Source: Desulfovibrio sp.
Lineage (GTDB): Bacteria; Desulfobacterota; Desulfovibrionia; Desulfovibrionales; Desulfovibrionaceae
DNA length: 64,000 bases
Assembly (NCBI GenBank): GCA_031271265.1
Contig: JAISWB010000028.1
Location: 87,942 to 151,941, forward strand
Reading direction: 5' to 3'
The notes beneath the pieces are model-generated. The model saw only the letters and a list, made by a program, of their open reading frames with translations, was not told where the DNA came from and searched no databases. A program made the position numbers and the translations under genes. This document shows positions 35,283 through 44,570 of the stretch, one piece after another. The first letter of the stretch is position 1. Each line of letters begins with the position of its first letter.

Positions 35283-35885
35283 ATGTACGCATTGGCCGTC
35301 AACGGCAGCCCCCGCAAAAAAGGCAACACGGAAATTTTGTTGAACGCCGTCCTCGCGCCTTTGGCGGACGCAGGCTGGGAAACGGAACTGCTTCAGGTCG
35401 GCGGCAAGACCCTCAAAGGCTGCACAGCCTGCGGTAAATGTGCCGAAAGCAAGGACGGGCACTGTATCAACACGGCCGATGTGTTCAACTCGGTCATGGA
35501 CAAGATGGTCCGCGCCGATGCGATAATTTTGGGCTCACCGACCTATTTCGCCGATGTCACCGCGGAAATGAAGGCCCTGATAGACCGCGCCGGGTTCACG
35601 GCCATGGCCGGCGGACGCCTGTTCGCGGGCAAGATAGGCGCGGCTGTGGTCGCGGTACGCAGAGGCGCGGCGGTGCATGTCTTCGATACCATGAACCATC
35701 TTTTTCTTATTTCCCAAATGCTGATTCCGGGGTCCACCTACTGGAACATGGGATACGGGTTGAACAAGGGCGATGTGCTGCAGGACGCCGAGGCGCTGGC
35801 GAACATGGCGCACCTGGGGAGGGCCATAGACTGGCTCGGCAAAGCGGTTGCGCCGCATAAAGCGACTTATCCGGTGCAGCAATAG
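35283..35885 (+). CDS. NADPH-dependent FMN reductase / iron-sulfur flavoprotein family
   Basis: This 200-residue flavodoxin-fold protein begins with the family FMN-phosphate motif NGSPRKKGNTEILL. It continues with a CTACGKCAESKDGHC cysteine cluster, as found in iron-sulfur flavoproteins of anaerobes, and SPTYFADVTAEMKALIDRAG. The cysteines suggest a [4Fe-4S] cluster close to FMN. It is expected to be a cytosolic, dimeric electron carrier or reductase; partners are unknown. It stands between a sensor kinase and a mechanosensitive channel in the same direction, with no sign of a shared function. Confidence 0.87.
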   Translation: MYALAVNGSPRKKGNTEILLNAVLAPLADAGWETELLQVGGKTLKGCTACGKCAESKDGHCINTADVFNSVMDKMVRADAIILGSPTYFADVTAEMKALIDRAGFTAMAGGRLFAGKIGAAVVAVRRGAAVHVFDTMNHLFLISQMLIPGSTYWNMGYGLNKGDVLQDAEALANMAHLGRAIDWLGKAVAPHKATYPVQQ

Positions 35886-35962
35886 GGGAGCTGCCTGAAT
35901 AACCAGCATAGAGGCCGGCCGGGTCAACACTGTCAACACCTTCACAACGGGAGCAGACAGCC

Positions 35963-38485
35963 GTGCCGTTTCGGTTTTTTTTCGACTTTCCGCGCGTTGC
36001 GGGAGCAGGCAACATGCTGCACAGCTTTTTTCCGGTTTTTTGCGCCCGTCCTGTTTTTTGCGCCCGTTCGGCGGCGCGCGTTATGATGCGCGCCGTCCTG
36101 ACGGCGCTTGTCCTTGTGCCGGCCTGCGTCCTGTTCGCGACAGCCGCCCCGTCTCCCGCGCCCGATGCCCCCACGCCGCCGGCCCCGGCCGCACAGCCGG
36201 CCGACGCCGGCGATGCCGGCGCGGCCCTGCTCTGGAGCACACGCGCCGAGGATATGTCCGCCATGGTGGAAGAAGCCGTTGCCCTGCAACGCAGCGCCGA
36301 GGAACATTCCAAAGGAGTGCCGGAAAAACTGCGCACGCTGCGCGCCTCCTTTACCCGTCTGTCCGGGTTGTTTCAGGCCTCGCGCGGACACCCGACCGAC
36401 CAGTTGCTTCTGGCCATGCAAATGCGCGCCTTGCGCCGGGACATAACGGCCATGACCGCCCCCTTGGAACGCATAGCCGCCACCGTGGGCCGCCGCCGGG
36501 ATGAACTAAACGCCCTGCGCAAGGACCTCGACGCCTTTACCGCCCAACGCGCGGCCCTGCCCCCCGGCGAAACGGAACAACTGCAACGCTATTCAGCCGC
36601 CCTGAACGAAGCGCGCAAAGCCCTGAACACGGCATTTACCCTGACCGGCAGACTGCTGGCCCCGGCCGAAAGCGCGCGGGATCAGATAAACCGAGCCGCG
36701 GACGACATTGAAGCGGGCATGGCCGACATCTGGCACGACTATTACCTGAACCCCGCGGACGATGAACCCCTTGTCCCGTCCGACATATCCGCCCTGCTGG
36801 GCAGGCGCCTGACCCGCGCCTTCCCCTTGACTCTCGCGGACTGGATGACGGTCGCCGTACCCTTTGCCGGCGTTGCTCTGGCCGTGTTTCTTGCGGCTTT
36901 CCTGGGATTGCGGGCGACAACCGCTCTGCCTGCGGAACAGGCTTCCGTGTGCCGGGGATTGCTGACGCGCACTTGGCCCCGCATCGGCCTGGGGCTGGCG
37001 TTGGCCGTTGCGGCAGGCAACCCGCGCAGCGCCTTTTACCCGGCCCTCGGCCTGCTCGGCGCTCTTGCGCTGATCTCCGGCGTTGTTTCTCTGGGCGGCC
37101 GCCTGCGCCGCGCTCTGGAACCGGCAGCGGCGACGGTCGAGCCGCTCCGGCTCATGTATCTTACCGCGGCCGCGGGCGCGCTGCTGCTCTTTTTCGATCT
37201 GCCGCCGCGCCTGTTCGGGCCGGTCTGGGATATCTGCGCCGTTCTTTTTCTGGCCCGCCTCATCCTGACACGGCGCAAAAGCACGGTAAAGCCGCCTGTG
37301 CAGGAGCGCCTCCTGCTCGGCGGCGCCTTCTGGTGCGGCGCGGCCGGTATAGCCTTTTCCCTGGGCGGCTACGCGCGCCCGGCCGTACTGGGCTTCATGG
37401 GCTACTTCGCTCTGGCCGCCGTCGTAACCGTGGGTTCCTCCCTGTCCCGCCTGTTGGAAAAGGTCGCGGACCGCCTGTTCGACAAGGAAAGCACCTCCCC
37501 GGCCAAAGCCGCCGCCGAGGCGCTCGCCGTTCCCGCGGCCTGGGCGGCGGCTTTGTTCTGCACCCTGCCCTGGCTCCCGGCCGTACCTGGAGCGAGTTAC
37601 ATAAGCCTGCACTTTTTGCTCGCCGACTACAGCCTGGGCGGCGTGACGCTGGATTTGTCCAGGATACTGATCATCATCCTGCTCTATTTTCTCTGCCGTT
37701 CCTTCATCCGCCTGGGCAAAGCCGCCCTGGACCATCTGCCGGACCGGGCGCCCGACATTGAGCGCGGCGTCATACCGCCGCTGCGCACCATGCTGGGTTA
37801 CGGACTCTGGGCGCTGTTCGTCTTCATCGCTCTGGGCATTCTGGGCGTGGACTTCACCAGTCTGGCCGTTGTGGCCGGCGGTTTTTCCGTAGGCGTCGGT
37901 TTCGGCATGCAGAATATTTTCAACAATTTGATCAGCGGACTCATGCTGATTTTCGGACGGACCATTCTGGTCGGCGACTATGTGGAAGCGGGAGGAACGG
38001 CCGGCACGGTGCGGGCCGTCGGCATCCGCTGCACGGTCATTGAAACCCCTGAGCGCGCTCTTGTTTACGTGCCCAATTCGGCCGTCATGTCCGGTCAGTT
38101 CACCAACTGGACGCGTCACAACCGCATGGTGCGCCGCAGCATCGTCGTCGGCGCGGCTTACGGGAGCGACAGCGCGGCGGTATCCGCCCTGCTCCTTGAA
38201 CAGGCGCGCCTGCACCCGCATGTGCTCACCTTTCCCGAACCGGCCGTCCTGTTCAGCAATTTCGGCGACAGCGCCCTGGAGTTCACCCTCAACGTGTTTA
38301 TCGACGACTTGAACAACGCCGGCTCAACTCTCTCGGAACTGCGCTTCGGCATTGAACGCTCTTTTGCCGAACACGGCATAGAAATACCCTACCCCCAGCT
38401 CAGCCTGCACCTGCCCGACGTGAAAGCCGCGCAGCCGGCGGGCACCCCTTCCGAGAGCATTGCCTCCGCGGCTGTTTCGCGGTAA
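35963..38485 (+). CDS. Large MscS-family mechanosensitive channel
   Basis: This inner-membrane channel of about 800-840 residues opens on membrane stretch to release solutes. The N-terminus carries a hydrophobic export signal (VLTALVLVPACVLFATAA) and a periplasmic Ala-rich and helical region of about 220 residues. A row of transmembrane helices follows at about 290-590. The MscS core comes last: pore helix VVAGGFSVGVGFGMQNIFNNLISGL and the beta domain (VGDYVEAGGTAGTVRAVGIRC, PNSAVMSGQFTNW). It resembles the multi-helix MscK/MscM-like members more than the small MscS. The start is uncertain: GTG 35963 follows GGGAG, while ATG 36083 would put the signal peptide at the very start. Confidence 0.88.
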   Translation: MPFRFFFDFPRVAGAGNMLHSFFPVFCARPVFCARSAARVMMRAVLTALVLVPACVLFATAAPSPAPDAPTPPAPAAQPADAGDAGAALLWSTRAEDMSAMVEEAVALQRSAEEHSKGVPEKLRTLRASFTRLSGLFQASRGHPTDQLLLAMQMRALRRDITAMTAPLERIAATVGRRRDELNALRKDLDAFTAQRAALPPGETEQLQRYSAALNEARKALNTAFTLTGRLLAPAESARDQINRAADDIEAGMADIWHDYYLNPADDEPLVPSDISALLGRRLTRAFPLTLADWMTVAVPFAGVALAVFLAAFLGLRATTALPAEQASVCRGLLTRTWPRIGLGLALAVAAGNPRSAFYPALGLLGALALISGVVSLGGRLRRALEPAAATVEPLRLMYLTAAAGALLLFFDLPPRLFGPVWDICAVLFLARLILTRRKSTVKPPVQERLLLGGAFWCGAAGIAFSLGGYARPAVLGFMGYFALAAVVTVGSSLSRLLEKVADRLFDKESTSPAKAAAEALAVPAAWAAALFCTLPWLPAVPGASYISLHFLLADYSLGGVTLDLSRILIIILLYFLCRSFIRLGKAALDHLPDRAPDIERGVIPPLRTMLGYGLWALFVFIALGILGVDFTSLAVVAGGFSVGVGFGMQNIFNNLISGLMLIFGRTILVGDYVEAGGTAGTVRAVGIRCTVIETPERALVYVPNSAVMSGQFTNWTRHNRMVRRSIVVGAAYGSDSAAVSALLLEQARLHPHVLTFPEPAVLFSNFGDSALEFTLNVFIDDLNNAGSTLSELRFGIERSFAEHGIEIPYPQLSLHLPDVKAAQPAGTPSESIASAAVSR

Positions 38486-38526
38486 GTTGCCGCATCGTGT
38501 CCCCTCAATGCACCACCGGAGCAAGC

Positions 38527-39114
38527 ATGCACTATCTTCGCGTACTTTACTCGGCCCTCGTCCTCCTCGCCTTGGGCGCGTTCACCGCCCACGCCGCGGA
38601 ATCCCCCAAAGAACGCAATATCGTCGAACTGCATACGAACAAGGGCGTCATTGTCGTGGAGCTGAATTTCGACAAGGCGCCGGTCACGGCGACCAACTTC
38701 CGCGCCTATGTCGAAGAAGGGTTTTATGCCGGAACGGTGTTCCACAGGGTCATCCCCGGCTTTATGATTCAGGGCGGAGGGCTGACGGCGAAAATGGTCG
38801 AAAAAAAGACGCGGCCGCCCATCAAAAACGAGGCGGCGAACAAGTTGCCCAACGACAAATACAGCATAGCCATGGCCCGCACCTCGGACCCGCATTCGGC
38901 AACGGCGCAGTTTTTCATCAACACCAAGGACAACGTCTTTCTCAATCACAAAGCGCCGTCCGGCAACGACTGGGGCTATTGCGTGTTCGGCAGGGTCATA
39001 GGCGGCAAGAGCGTAGTGGACGCCATCGAAAAAACGCCGACCCGCACCCTGGGTCCTTACGAAAACGTGCCGACGGAGCCGGTCGTCATTGAGAAAGCGA
39101 CACTGCGCGAGTAA
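38527..39114 (+). CDS. ppiA: Exported cyclophilin-type peptidyl-prolyl isomerase
   Basis: This 195-residue cyclophilin has a signal peptide (LYSALVLLALGAFTAHAA), so it should assist folding in the periplasm. The active-site blocks FHRVIPGFMIQGGG, SIAMARTSDPHSATAQFFIN and GYCVFGRVIGG are intact, including the catalytic Arg of FHRV. GGAG precedes the ATG at 38527. A second, cytosolic cyclophilin without a signal lies at 45124. The gene starts 41 bp after the MscS gene and may be co-transcribed. Confidence 0.93.
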   Translation: MHYLRVLYSALVLLALGAFTAHAAESPKERNIVELHTNKGVIVVELNFDKAPVTATNFRAYVEEGFYAGTVFHRVIPGFMIQGGGLTAKMVEKKTRPPIKNEAANKLPNDKYSIAMARTSDPHSATAQFFINTKDNVFLNHKAPSGNDWGYCVFGRVIGGKSVVDAIEKTPTRTLGPYENVPTEPVVIEKATLRE

Positions 39115-39129
39115 CGGTGACAACCCGCA

Positions 39130-42100
39130 TCACAGCCGTCCTGTCGGAGAATAGCGGGCCGCGTCCTCGGCTATGGCGGCTGCCTTGAGTTCGGAGGCGG
39201 CGAGTTTGCCGTACACGGAATCGGGAGCTTCGGCCGTGATCGCCGTCAGCATAGTTTTCCAGGCTTCGGCGTCGCCCTGACTTTTATGGATGCGGGCAAC
39301 GCGGTAGCGCACGGCCAGGCGCTCGGGGTCCCCATCGGGAAGACTGTTCATGTAGCGGTCTGCGTATGCCAGGGACTCGCGCAGGCGACCGGCGCTTTCC
39401 GTCACGTCCATGAGCGAGGCCAGCAGGGTGCGGATTTTTGCCGCGTCCGCGGGGTCGGGCGCGCGTTGCATCTGCGCTTCCAGCCCGTTCAGCGCCTCGC
39501 GTCCGAGATGGTAGGCCTGTTCGAGACGGCGCCCGCGTTCCGCGCCCATGGCCAGGAAAAACGCCGCATAAGCATGCTGGGCCGGGGGCAGCGCGCCGGA
39601 ATCGTACAGCCGTTGCCAACGCTCGGCGGCGGCGTCTGTTTCCCCGAGGTTTTCATCGGCCAACGCCGCGGCATAGTCGAGCTGCCGCCTGTTTTCCGCG
39701 GGCAGGTTCCAGAGTTCGACGCGTTCGGCAACTTCCTTGACCGCATTCCACTGCTCGTACTGCAGGTATATGCCGAGCACCATGCTCAAGGCCGTGTCCG
39801 AGTATCCGGGAAGCATGTCGCCCAGGAAAAAAGGCTCGACCAGACGCAAAGCCTCGTCCGGCTTGCCCTGGCTCCGGTAACTCAGGGCGAGGGCAAGGCG
39901 GCTCTCCGGATTCATGGCTTCAGGGTCGCTGCGCACTATGGGATGGCGTTCCCACAACTCACGCAGCATTGTGCCGCGGCCTTCCACCGCCCCTTCAGCC
40001 GCCAGCACGGCAAAGGCCTGCTGCGCGATCTCCCGCGCGCGCGGGGCCAGTTCGTGTTCGGGATGCTTTTTCAAAAAATCGCCGAGCAATTCCAGCGTCT
40101 TGTCATAGTCCTTGTTCCACAGGTGCCATAGGGCCAGCTTCATTTCCGCCACGGGGACCAGAGAACTGTTCGGATGCTTTTCAATAATTGTCTGATACAC
40201 TTCCTGCGGGCCAAGGTTGAAAGGACCCTCAAACACCGCGAACATGTCCGCCACGGTCGGGTTGTCGTGTATACCTTCCTCGGCCATGCGCATCATGGCC
40301 ACCAGTCCGCCGTCCTTGTCCGGGTAGCGCACCGCGCTTTCCAGGTAGGCTTCGTGCGCCGCCTTTTTCTCGTTTTTTCCTGCATAAATGTCGCCTATGC
40401 GGGTCATGATGATGTCGGCTTCGTTCCCGAACGGCTCCAGGTTGACGTAGAGCCAGTAATTTTTCAGCGCCTCTTCCCTGTTGCCCAGGCGGTAGGCGGT
40501 GTCCGCCGTCATATTCAGAAAAGGCGGATACTGGATGTAAAAATGTTCCCAGCGCCGGTTGATGTAATCCACAACGCTCCAGGCCTGATCATAATAGCCC
40601 ATGCGGTACAGGGAACGGGCCAAGCCTATGGAGGCCTCGCGCGTATATCGGCTGTTGGGGTATTCGCGGATCTGGTGTTGAAACTGGTCGGCGGCCTTTT
40701 GCAGCTCGTTGCGCCCGTAATGGTAGTCGCCCCAGTAATAGTGGGTCAGAGCCACGTTGTCCATGTCCGGAAAACGCCTGCGTACCATGTTGAAATTCGC
40801 TTCGGCCTCGGCAGGGTTGTTCATGCGCAGGTTCATGTAGCCGAGGCGCAGGTATTCCGCCGCATTAAGGGGCGAGTCCGGGTCATAGTTTACGGCCTTC
40901 ACCGACGCATCGTAAAGTTCCTTGAAATGCTCCGGAACGGCATCCTTGTACAGGGCAAAGAGCGTTTCCGAGCGGGCGTGCAGCAGGTTCCCGCGCTGCT
41001 CATGGTTCAGGGTCGCCCTCTCCAGCAAACCCTCGACGGCAGGCAGGGCTTCCTTGAACTCGCCCGCCTTCATGTGCTCCACAATCTGAGGATGCACCAC
41101 GGAATACTCCGGCGGCGGCTCGACGGGGTTGCCCTTGTCGTCGGTGTAAACGATGACCGGCGCGCCGTCCGGGGCGGGCGACCCGGCTTGTCCGTCCTGA
41201 GCCTGCGCGGCCGGGGCTGCCGGTTGTGCGCCCTGCGGCTGCGCGGACGGGGAGAGGGTCGTCGGCTGTGTGCCCTGCGTCTGCGCGGCCTGCGGCTGCA
41301 GCGCCGATGCAGGGGGCGTACCTGTCACGGCGGGGAGTTCTCCCTGCACTGTCCGGACCGCAGGCGCTCCCTGCGCGCCTGCGGCGTTTTCCTTGGAAAA
41401 GGCGGCATCAATGGCTTCGGGGCCTTCGGGATTGATGCTGCCGGAGTACACGCTGCCGCGGGCGGGCACACCGACTCCTAGGGGCGGGGTCAGGGACGCC
41501 TGAGCCCGCGTCGACACAGGCACCTGCGGCGCTTGAACCTGCATCGGTGCCTGCGCCTGAACTTGGGGAACCGGGCTTTGCGCGGCCGCGGACGTTTGTC
41601 CCCGGTCGTACGCGGGGGCAAGGGGAGCCTGCGCCTGTCCCTCTCCGGCCTGCTGCACGGGAACCTGCGGAACCGGGCTTTGTGCGGACGCGGATGCCTG
41701 CGGCGTTTGCGGCTGCACAGGCTCGGGCGCTTGCCGCGTTTGCGCCTGCGTCGGAGCGGAGGGTTGAGTCGCTTGCGCCTGCATCGGAGCGGAGGGTTGA
41801 GTCGCTTGCGCCTGCGTCGGAGCGGAGGGTCGGGCCGCTTGTGCCTGCGCGGGTGGGGGCGCAGCTTCCGGTTCCGGCAGGGGAGGTAGATAGAGTTCGA
41901 AGGGCCGAGTGGCCGACGATGCCTGTTCTTCCGCTCCTTCAGCGCCGGCGCGGGGCGCGGCGTTGCCGTCCGGGCCGGGCAGTTCGGACCTGCGGGGCAA
42001 TGCCGGCGGTGGAGCGTCGCCCATGCGCGTTGCTCTGAGTGCATGCTCGGGCGTGCCGAGCAGGGCCGGCACGGAGACGCTCGGGGTTGCCGTCGTTCCT

Positions 42101-43173
42101 GATTCAGGAGGAACGGTAGATGCGCCTGCCGTCGGAACCGGGGCGGAAACTGCCGCAGGTGACGACGACGGCGCGCCGGGCGGCGGCGTGGCAAACGCCG
42201 CGGGCGGCACCATGGACGTAGGAGCGGCCGGAACAACGGACGGCGGAGCGGCAAGGGGCCCGGCGGGCGATGCCGCGCCAGACACGACAGGCGGTGTTGC
42301 AGCGGAAGATGCGGCAGGAGGCGCGGCAGGCGGACGGACGGCGGCAGAGGGTCCGAGTGACCCGGCAGCCGGCATCGCAACAGCGGCGGCAGGTGGTGGT
42401 GTCGCAACAGCAGGGGCAGCCGGCGGCGGCGTTGCGGTGGAGACTACAGGGGGCGAAAGAGAGGCAGGCGATCCGGCAGGAAATTGCGCGGCGGCTGACG
42501 GCGTCACGTCAACGCTGTCGGCGCGTCCGGCTGCTTCCGCAAGGGCTCTGGATTGCGTACTCTGTCCTCCGGGATCCGTGCGCAGGGCCTCGGTCACGGC
42601 ATCCGGCGGGCTCATGGGCTGCAAGGCCCTGTCCGGAGCAATTTCCGTTACCGTGGCGGGAGCGGTGCGCTTCCAGCGCGCGCCCAAAGGGTTGGGGAAA
42701 AAATCTATGACCAGTTCGGACGTGCTTTGTCCGCTGACCATAAAACCGAATTCCGGCGTCTGGGTTACGATGGCCAGGGCGCGGCCCATGGCCATGGTTT
42801 TTTGAAAAAGCTTCGCTCCTTCGGGGGTATCGTTGACCAGCAGGCCTGCCGGCATGGAGGTAAAGGGGATGAGCACCGCATTCGGCGCCACGCGGTCGGC
42901 GCGTCCCGCCATGCCGTCTGTGGGCTTGAGGCGCATGGTTACCCGTTCCCGATCAGGCAGGTTTTTCCATTCCAGAGTGGCCGCCGCGACCGTAACAGGC
43001 GTCTGTAAGACGCACAGAAGAACAAGGATTCCAAGCACCTGCCCCAGACACGACTGCGCAACGGCAGAACGCGCCCGCGCAGCCGCAGGATATGCCAGCG
43101 CAACAACCGAATATGCCGGCGCAACGGCAAAACGCGCCCGCGCAACCGCAAGCCGCATCTCCATCCCTGCCAT
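39130..43173 (-). CDS. Giant TPR protein with Pro/Ala/Gln-rich central region
   Basis: This 1,347-residue envelope protein has an export signal ending in GILVLLCVLQTPVTVAAA. An AMIN-like beta-rich domain follows (about 65-180; LEWKNLPDRERVTMRL). The central region of about 480 residues (180-660) consists almost only of Pro, Ala, Gln, Ser and Thr, including three units of QAQATQPSAP(T/M)-type. From about 670 onward there are many TPR helices (YYWGDYHYGRNELQKAADQF and others). Such layouts occur in deltaproteobacterial cell-surface scaffold or motility proteins. The start is chosen at AAAGGAAC-ATG (43173); the first 45 residues before the hydrophobic core are encoded by imperfect repeats, so an internal start is possible. 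The function is unknown. Confidence 0.8.
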   Translation of the reverse strand: MAGMEMRLAVARARFAVAPAYSVVALAYPAAARARSAVAQSCLGQVLGILVLLCVLQTPVTVAAATLEWKNLPDRERVTMRLKPTDGMAGRADRVAPNAVLIPFTSMPAGLLVNDTPEGAKLFQKTMAMGRALAIVTQTPEFGFMVSGQSTSELVIDFFPNPLGARWKRTAPATVTEIAPDRALQPMSPPDAVTEALRTDPGGQSTQSRALAEAAGRADSVDVTPSAAAQFPAGSPASLSPPVVSTATPPPAAPAVATPPPAAAVAMPAAGSLGPSAAVRPPAAPPAASSAATPPVVSGAASPAGPLAAPPSVVPAAPTSMVPPAAFATPPPGAPSSSPAAVSAPVPTAGASTVPPESGTTATPSVSVPALLGTPEHALRATRMGDAPPPALPRRSELPGPDGNAAPRAGAEGAEEQASSATRPFELYLPPLPEPEAAPPPAQAQAARPSAPTQAQATQPSAPMQAQATQPSAPTQAQTRQAPEPVQPQTPQASASAQSPVPQVPVQQAGEGQAQAPLAPAYDRGQTSAAAQSPVPQVQAQAPMQVQAPQVPVSTRAQASLTPPLGVGVPARGSVYSGSINPEGPEAIDAAFSKENAAGAQGAPAVRTVQGELPAVTGTPPASALQPQAAQTQGTQPTTLSPSAQPQGAQPAAPAAQAQDGQAGSPAPDGAPVIVYTDDKGNPVEPPPEYSVVHPQIVEHMKAGEFKEALPAVEGLLERATLNHEQRGNLLHARSETLFALYKDAVPEHFKELYDASVKAVNYDPDSPLNAAEYLRLGYMNLRMNNPAEAEANFNMVRRRFPDMDNVALTHYYWGDYHYGRNELQKAADQFQHQIREYPNSRYTREASIGLARSLYRMGYYDQAWSVVDYINRRWEHFYIQYPPFLNMTADTAYRLGNREEALKNYWLYVNLEPFGNEADIIMTRIGDIYAGKNEKKAAHEAYLESAVRYPDKDGGLVAMMRMAEEGIHDNPTVADMFAVFEGPFNLGPQEVYQTIIEKHPNSSLVPVAEMKLALWHLWNKDYDKTLELLGDFLKKHPEHELAPRAREIAQQAFAVLAAEGAVEGRGTMLRELWERHPIVRSDPEAMNPESRLALALSYRSQGKPDEALRLVEPFFLGDMLPGYSDTALSMVLGIYLQYEQWNAVKEVAERVELWNLPAENRRQLDYAAALADENLGETDAAAERWQRLYDSGALPPAQHAYAAFFLAMGAERGRRLEQAYHLGREALNGLEAQMQRAPDPADAAKIRTLLASLMDVTESAGRLRESLAYADRYMNSLPDGDPERLAVRYRVARIHKSQGDAEAWKTMLTAITAEAPDSVYGKLAASELKAAAIAEDAARYSPTGRL
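41741..41839 (-). repeat. Three 33-bp tandem coding repeats in the TPR gene
   Basis: Units at 41741, 41774 and 41807 differ by only a few bases and encode the 11-residue unit QAQATQPSAPT/M in the linker. High identity at the DNA level, not only the protein level, marks recent expansion, so this linker length probably varies between strains. Confidence 0.9.
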
Positions 43174-43262
43174 GTTCCTTTCTCCGCGGTGCCCCCGGGC
43201 CCGCACTCATCCCATGTTCCTTTCTCTGCGGTGCCCCCTGGCCCGCACTCATTCCATGTTCC
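43171..43262 (-). repeat. 42-bp tandem repeat spanning sigma-54 gene stop and TPR gene start
   Basis: Two full units and part of a third share, on the minus strand, GGAACATGG(A/G)ATGAG, TGCGGGCC, GGGGGCACCGC and GAGAAA. The upstream unit contains the end of the sigma-54 activator (ATGGAATGA). The downstream unit supplies the AAAGGAAC Shine-Dalgarno of the TPR gene. The period is 42 bp. Confidence 0.88.
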
Positions 43263-44271
43263 GCTTCTTCAGCTTTTCAATCAGCGTGGTACGTTTTATG
43301 CCGAGCAGTTCCGCGGCCTGATTCTTCACACCCTGCGCCAGTTCCAGTGCTTCCAGCAACAATTTCTCTTCGGCTGTGTCGATATATTCCTTTAGCCCCA
43401 TGTTCCGTTCCCGCAGGTCGGCCATGGTCGGCCAGGGAAAACCCGAACGCGGCGAGGCGGGCTGAGGCGGGCCCGATGGACGCAAGTCGGCCGCGATCCC
43501 GGCTGTCGAGCGGATTTTGTCCGGCAGGTCCGCAACGCTTATGCTGTCTCCGTCGCACAGCACGGACAGGCGCTCGGCGAGGTTTTCCAACTCGCGCACA
43601 TTGCCCGGCCAGGGGTAAAGCTCAAGTATACGCCGCGTCTCCGGACCGATGTTCAGCACAGACCGTTTTTTCTTGGCGCAGAAGCGCCGCAGGAAATATT
43701 CGGCGAGCAGGATGACGTCTTCCCCGCGTTCCCGCAGGGCGGGCAGGTGCAGGGGAATGACGTTCAGGCGGTAATACAGGTCCTCGCGGAAGCGTCCCGC
43801 GGCCACTTCTTCTTCAAGATTTCTGTTGGTGGCGGCGACAACCCGCACGTCCACCTTTTTCGCGCCGAGTCCGCCGACGCGTTCTATCTCCCGCTCCTGC
43901 AGCACGCGCAGAATTTTGACCTGCAGGGAGATATTCATTTCGCCTATCTCATCCAGAAACACGGTACCGCCCTCGGCCATCTCGAAACGGCCCGGACGCG
44001 TGCGGATGGCGTGCGTGAACGCACCTTTCTCATGTCCGAAGAGTTCCGATTCCAGGAGTTCCGCGGGAATCGCCCCGCAGTTGATGGGTACAAAGGCGTT
44101 GTCGCGGCGCGGACTGAGCCGGTGCAGGGCGCGCACCAGCAGTTCCTTGCCCGTACCCGATTCCCCGGTCACCAGTACGGTGCTGTCCGTCGGCGCCACC
44201 TTGCGCAAGGTGCGGAACACGCCTGCGAGGGAGGTATTTTGCCCCAAAATGTTGCTTTCCGTAGCTTCCAT
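43249..44271 (-). CDS. Sigma-54-dependent transcriptional activator without receiver domain
   Basis: The 340-residue protein contains only an AAA+ domain (residues 8-240) and a Fis-type helix-turn-helix (about 295-338, NQAAELLGIKRTTLIEKLKK). Walker A is GESGTGKE and Walker B is GTVFLDEIGEM. The sigma-54 contact loop reads GAFTHA instead of the consensus GAFTGA. With no sensory domain, activity would be set by partner proteins or by expression level, as for PspF-like activators. Start 44271 has GGAGGG upstream; a longer reading is unsupported. It lies upstream of the TPR gene on the same strand with a 75-bp gap filled by repeats. Confidence 0.87.
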   Translation of the reverse strand: MEATESNILGQNTSLAGVFRTLRKVAPTDSTVLVTGESGTGKELLVRALHRLSPRRDNAFVPINCGAIPAELLESELFGHEKGAFTHAIRTRPGRFEMAEGGTVFLDEIGEMNISLQVKILRVLQEREIERVGGLGAKKVDVRVVAATNRNLEEEVAAGRFREDLYYRLNVIPLHLPALRERGEDVILLAEYFLRRFCAKKKRSVLNIGPETRRILELYPWPGNVRELENLAERLSVLCDGDSISVADLPDKIRSTAGIAADLRPSGPPQPASPRSGFPWPTMADLRERNMGLKEYIDTAEEKLLLEALELAQGVKNQAAELLGIKRTTLIEKLKKRNME

Positions 44272-44419
44272 GTACCCTCCGCTCCGAAAATCACGCTCCG
44301 GGCCCGTTGCAGGCCGACCGTCAAGTAAATGGCATGATGTCAAGTCCCTGACAGCTTGTCAAGCACGCGCCGTCTTGTCAAGCCTGAATCCCGCGGAGTG
44401 ACTTCCGCAAACTGCATCC

Positions 44420-44570
44420 GGCCTTGCCGCGCGGGTGGCAAAAACCGGCTCGGTCCCCGCCTGTTTCGCAGTTTCCGTACGACCCGGTTACGCGGGTGGT
44501 GGAAACAGCATCCCGGGCTTAACGGCGGCATGACGCAACCGACCCGCTACGCGGGCGGAAAAAACGCCCG
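44420..44570 (-). repeat. Three degenerate copies of the thioesterase 3' end
   Basis: Units at 44420-44449, 44480-44516 and 44538-44570 share, on the minus strand, TTT(C/T)C, CC(A/G)CCCGCG and CGGGTCG. The first in gene order (44538-44570) encodes the true end (RAFFPPA and TAG). The next, translated alike, gives MLFPPPA and TAA. This fills the space between the thioesterase and the sigma-54 gene. Confidence 0.75.

Noticed and set aside
36593..38221. A 542-codon minus-strand frame opposite the MscS gene
   Set aside because: Composition (Gln/Gly/Arg-rich) and lack of start signals mark it as a shadow; the plus strand has unmistakable MscS motifs.
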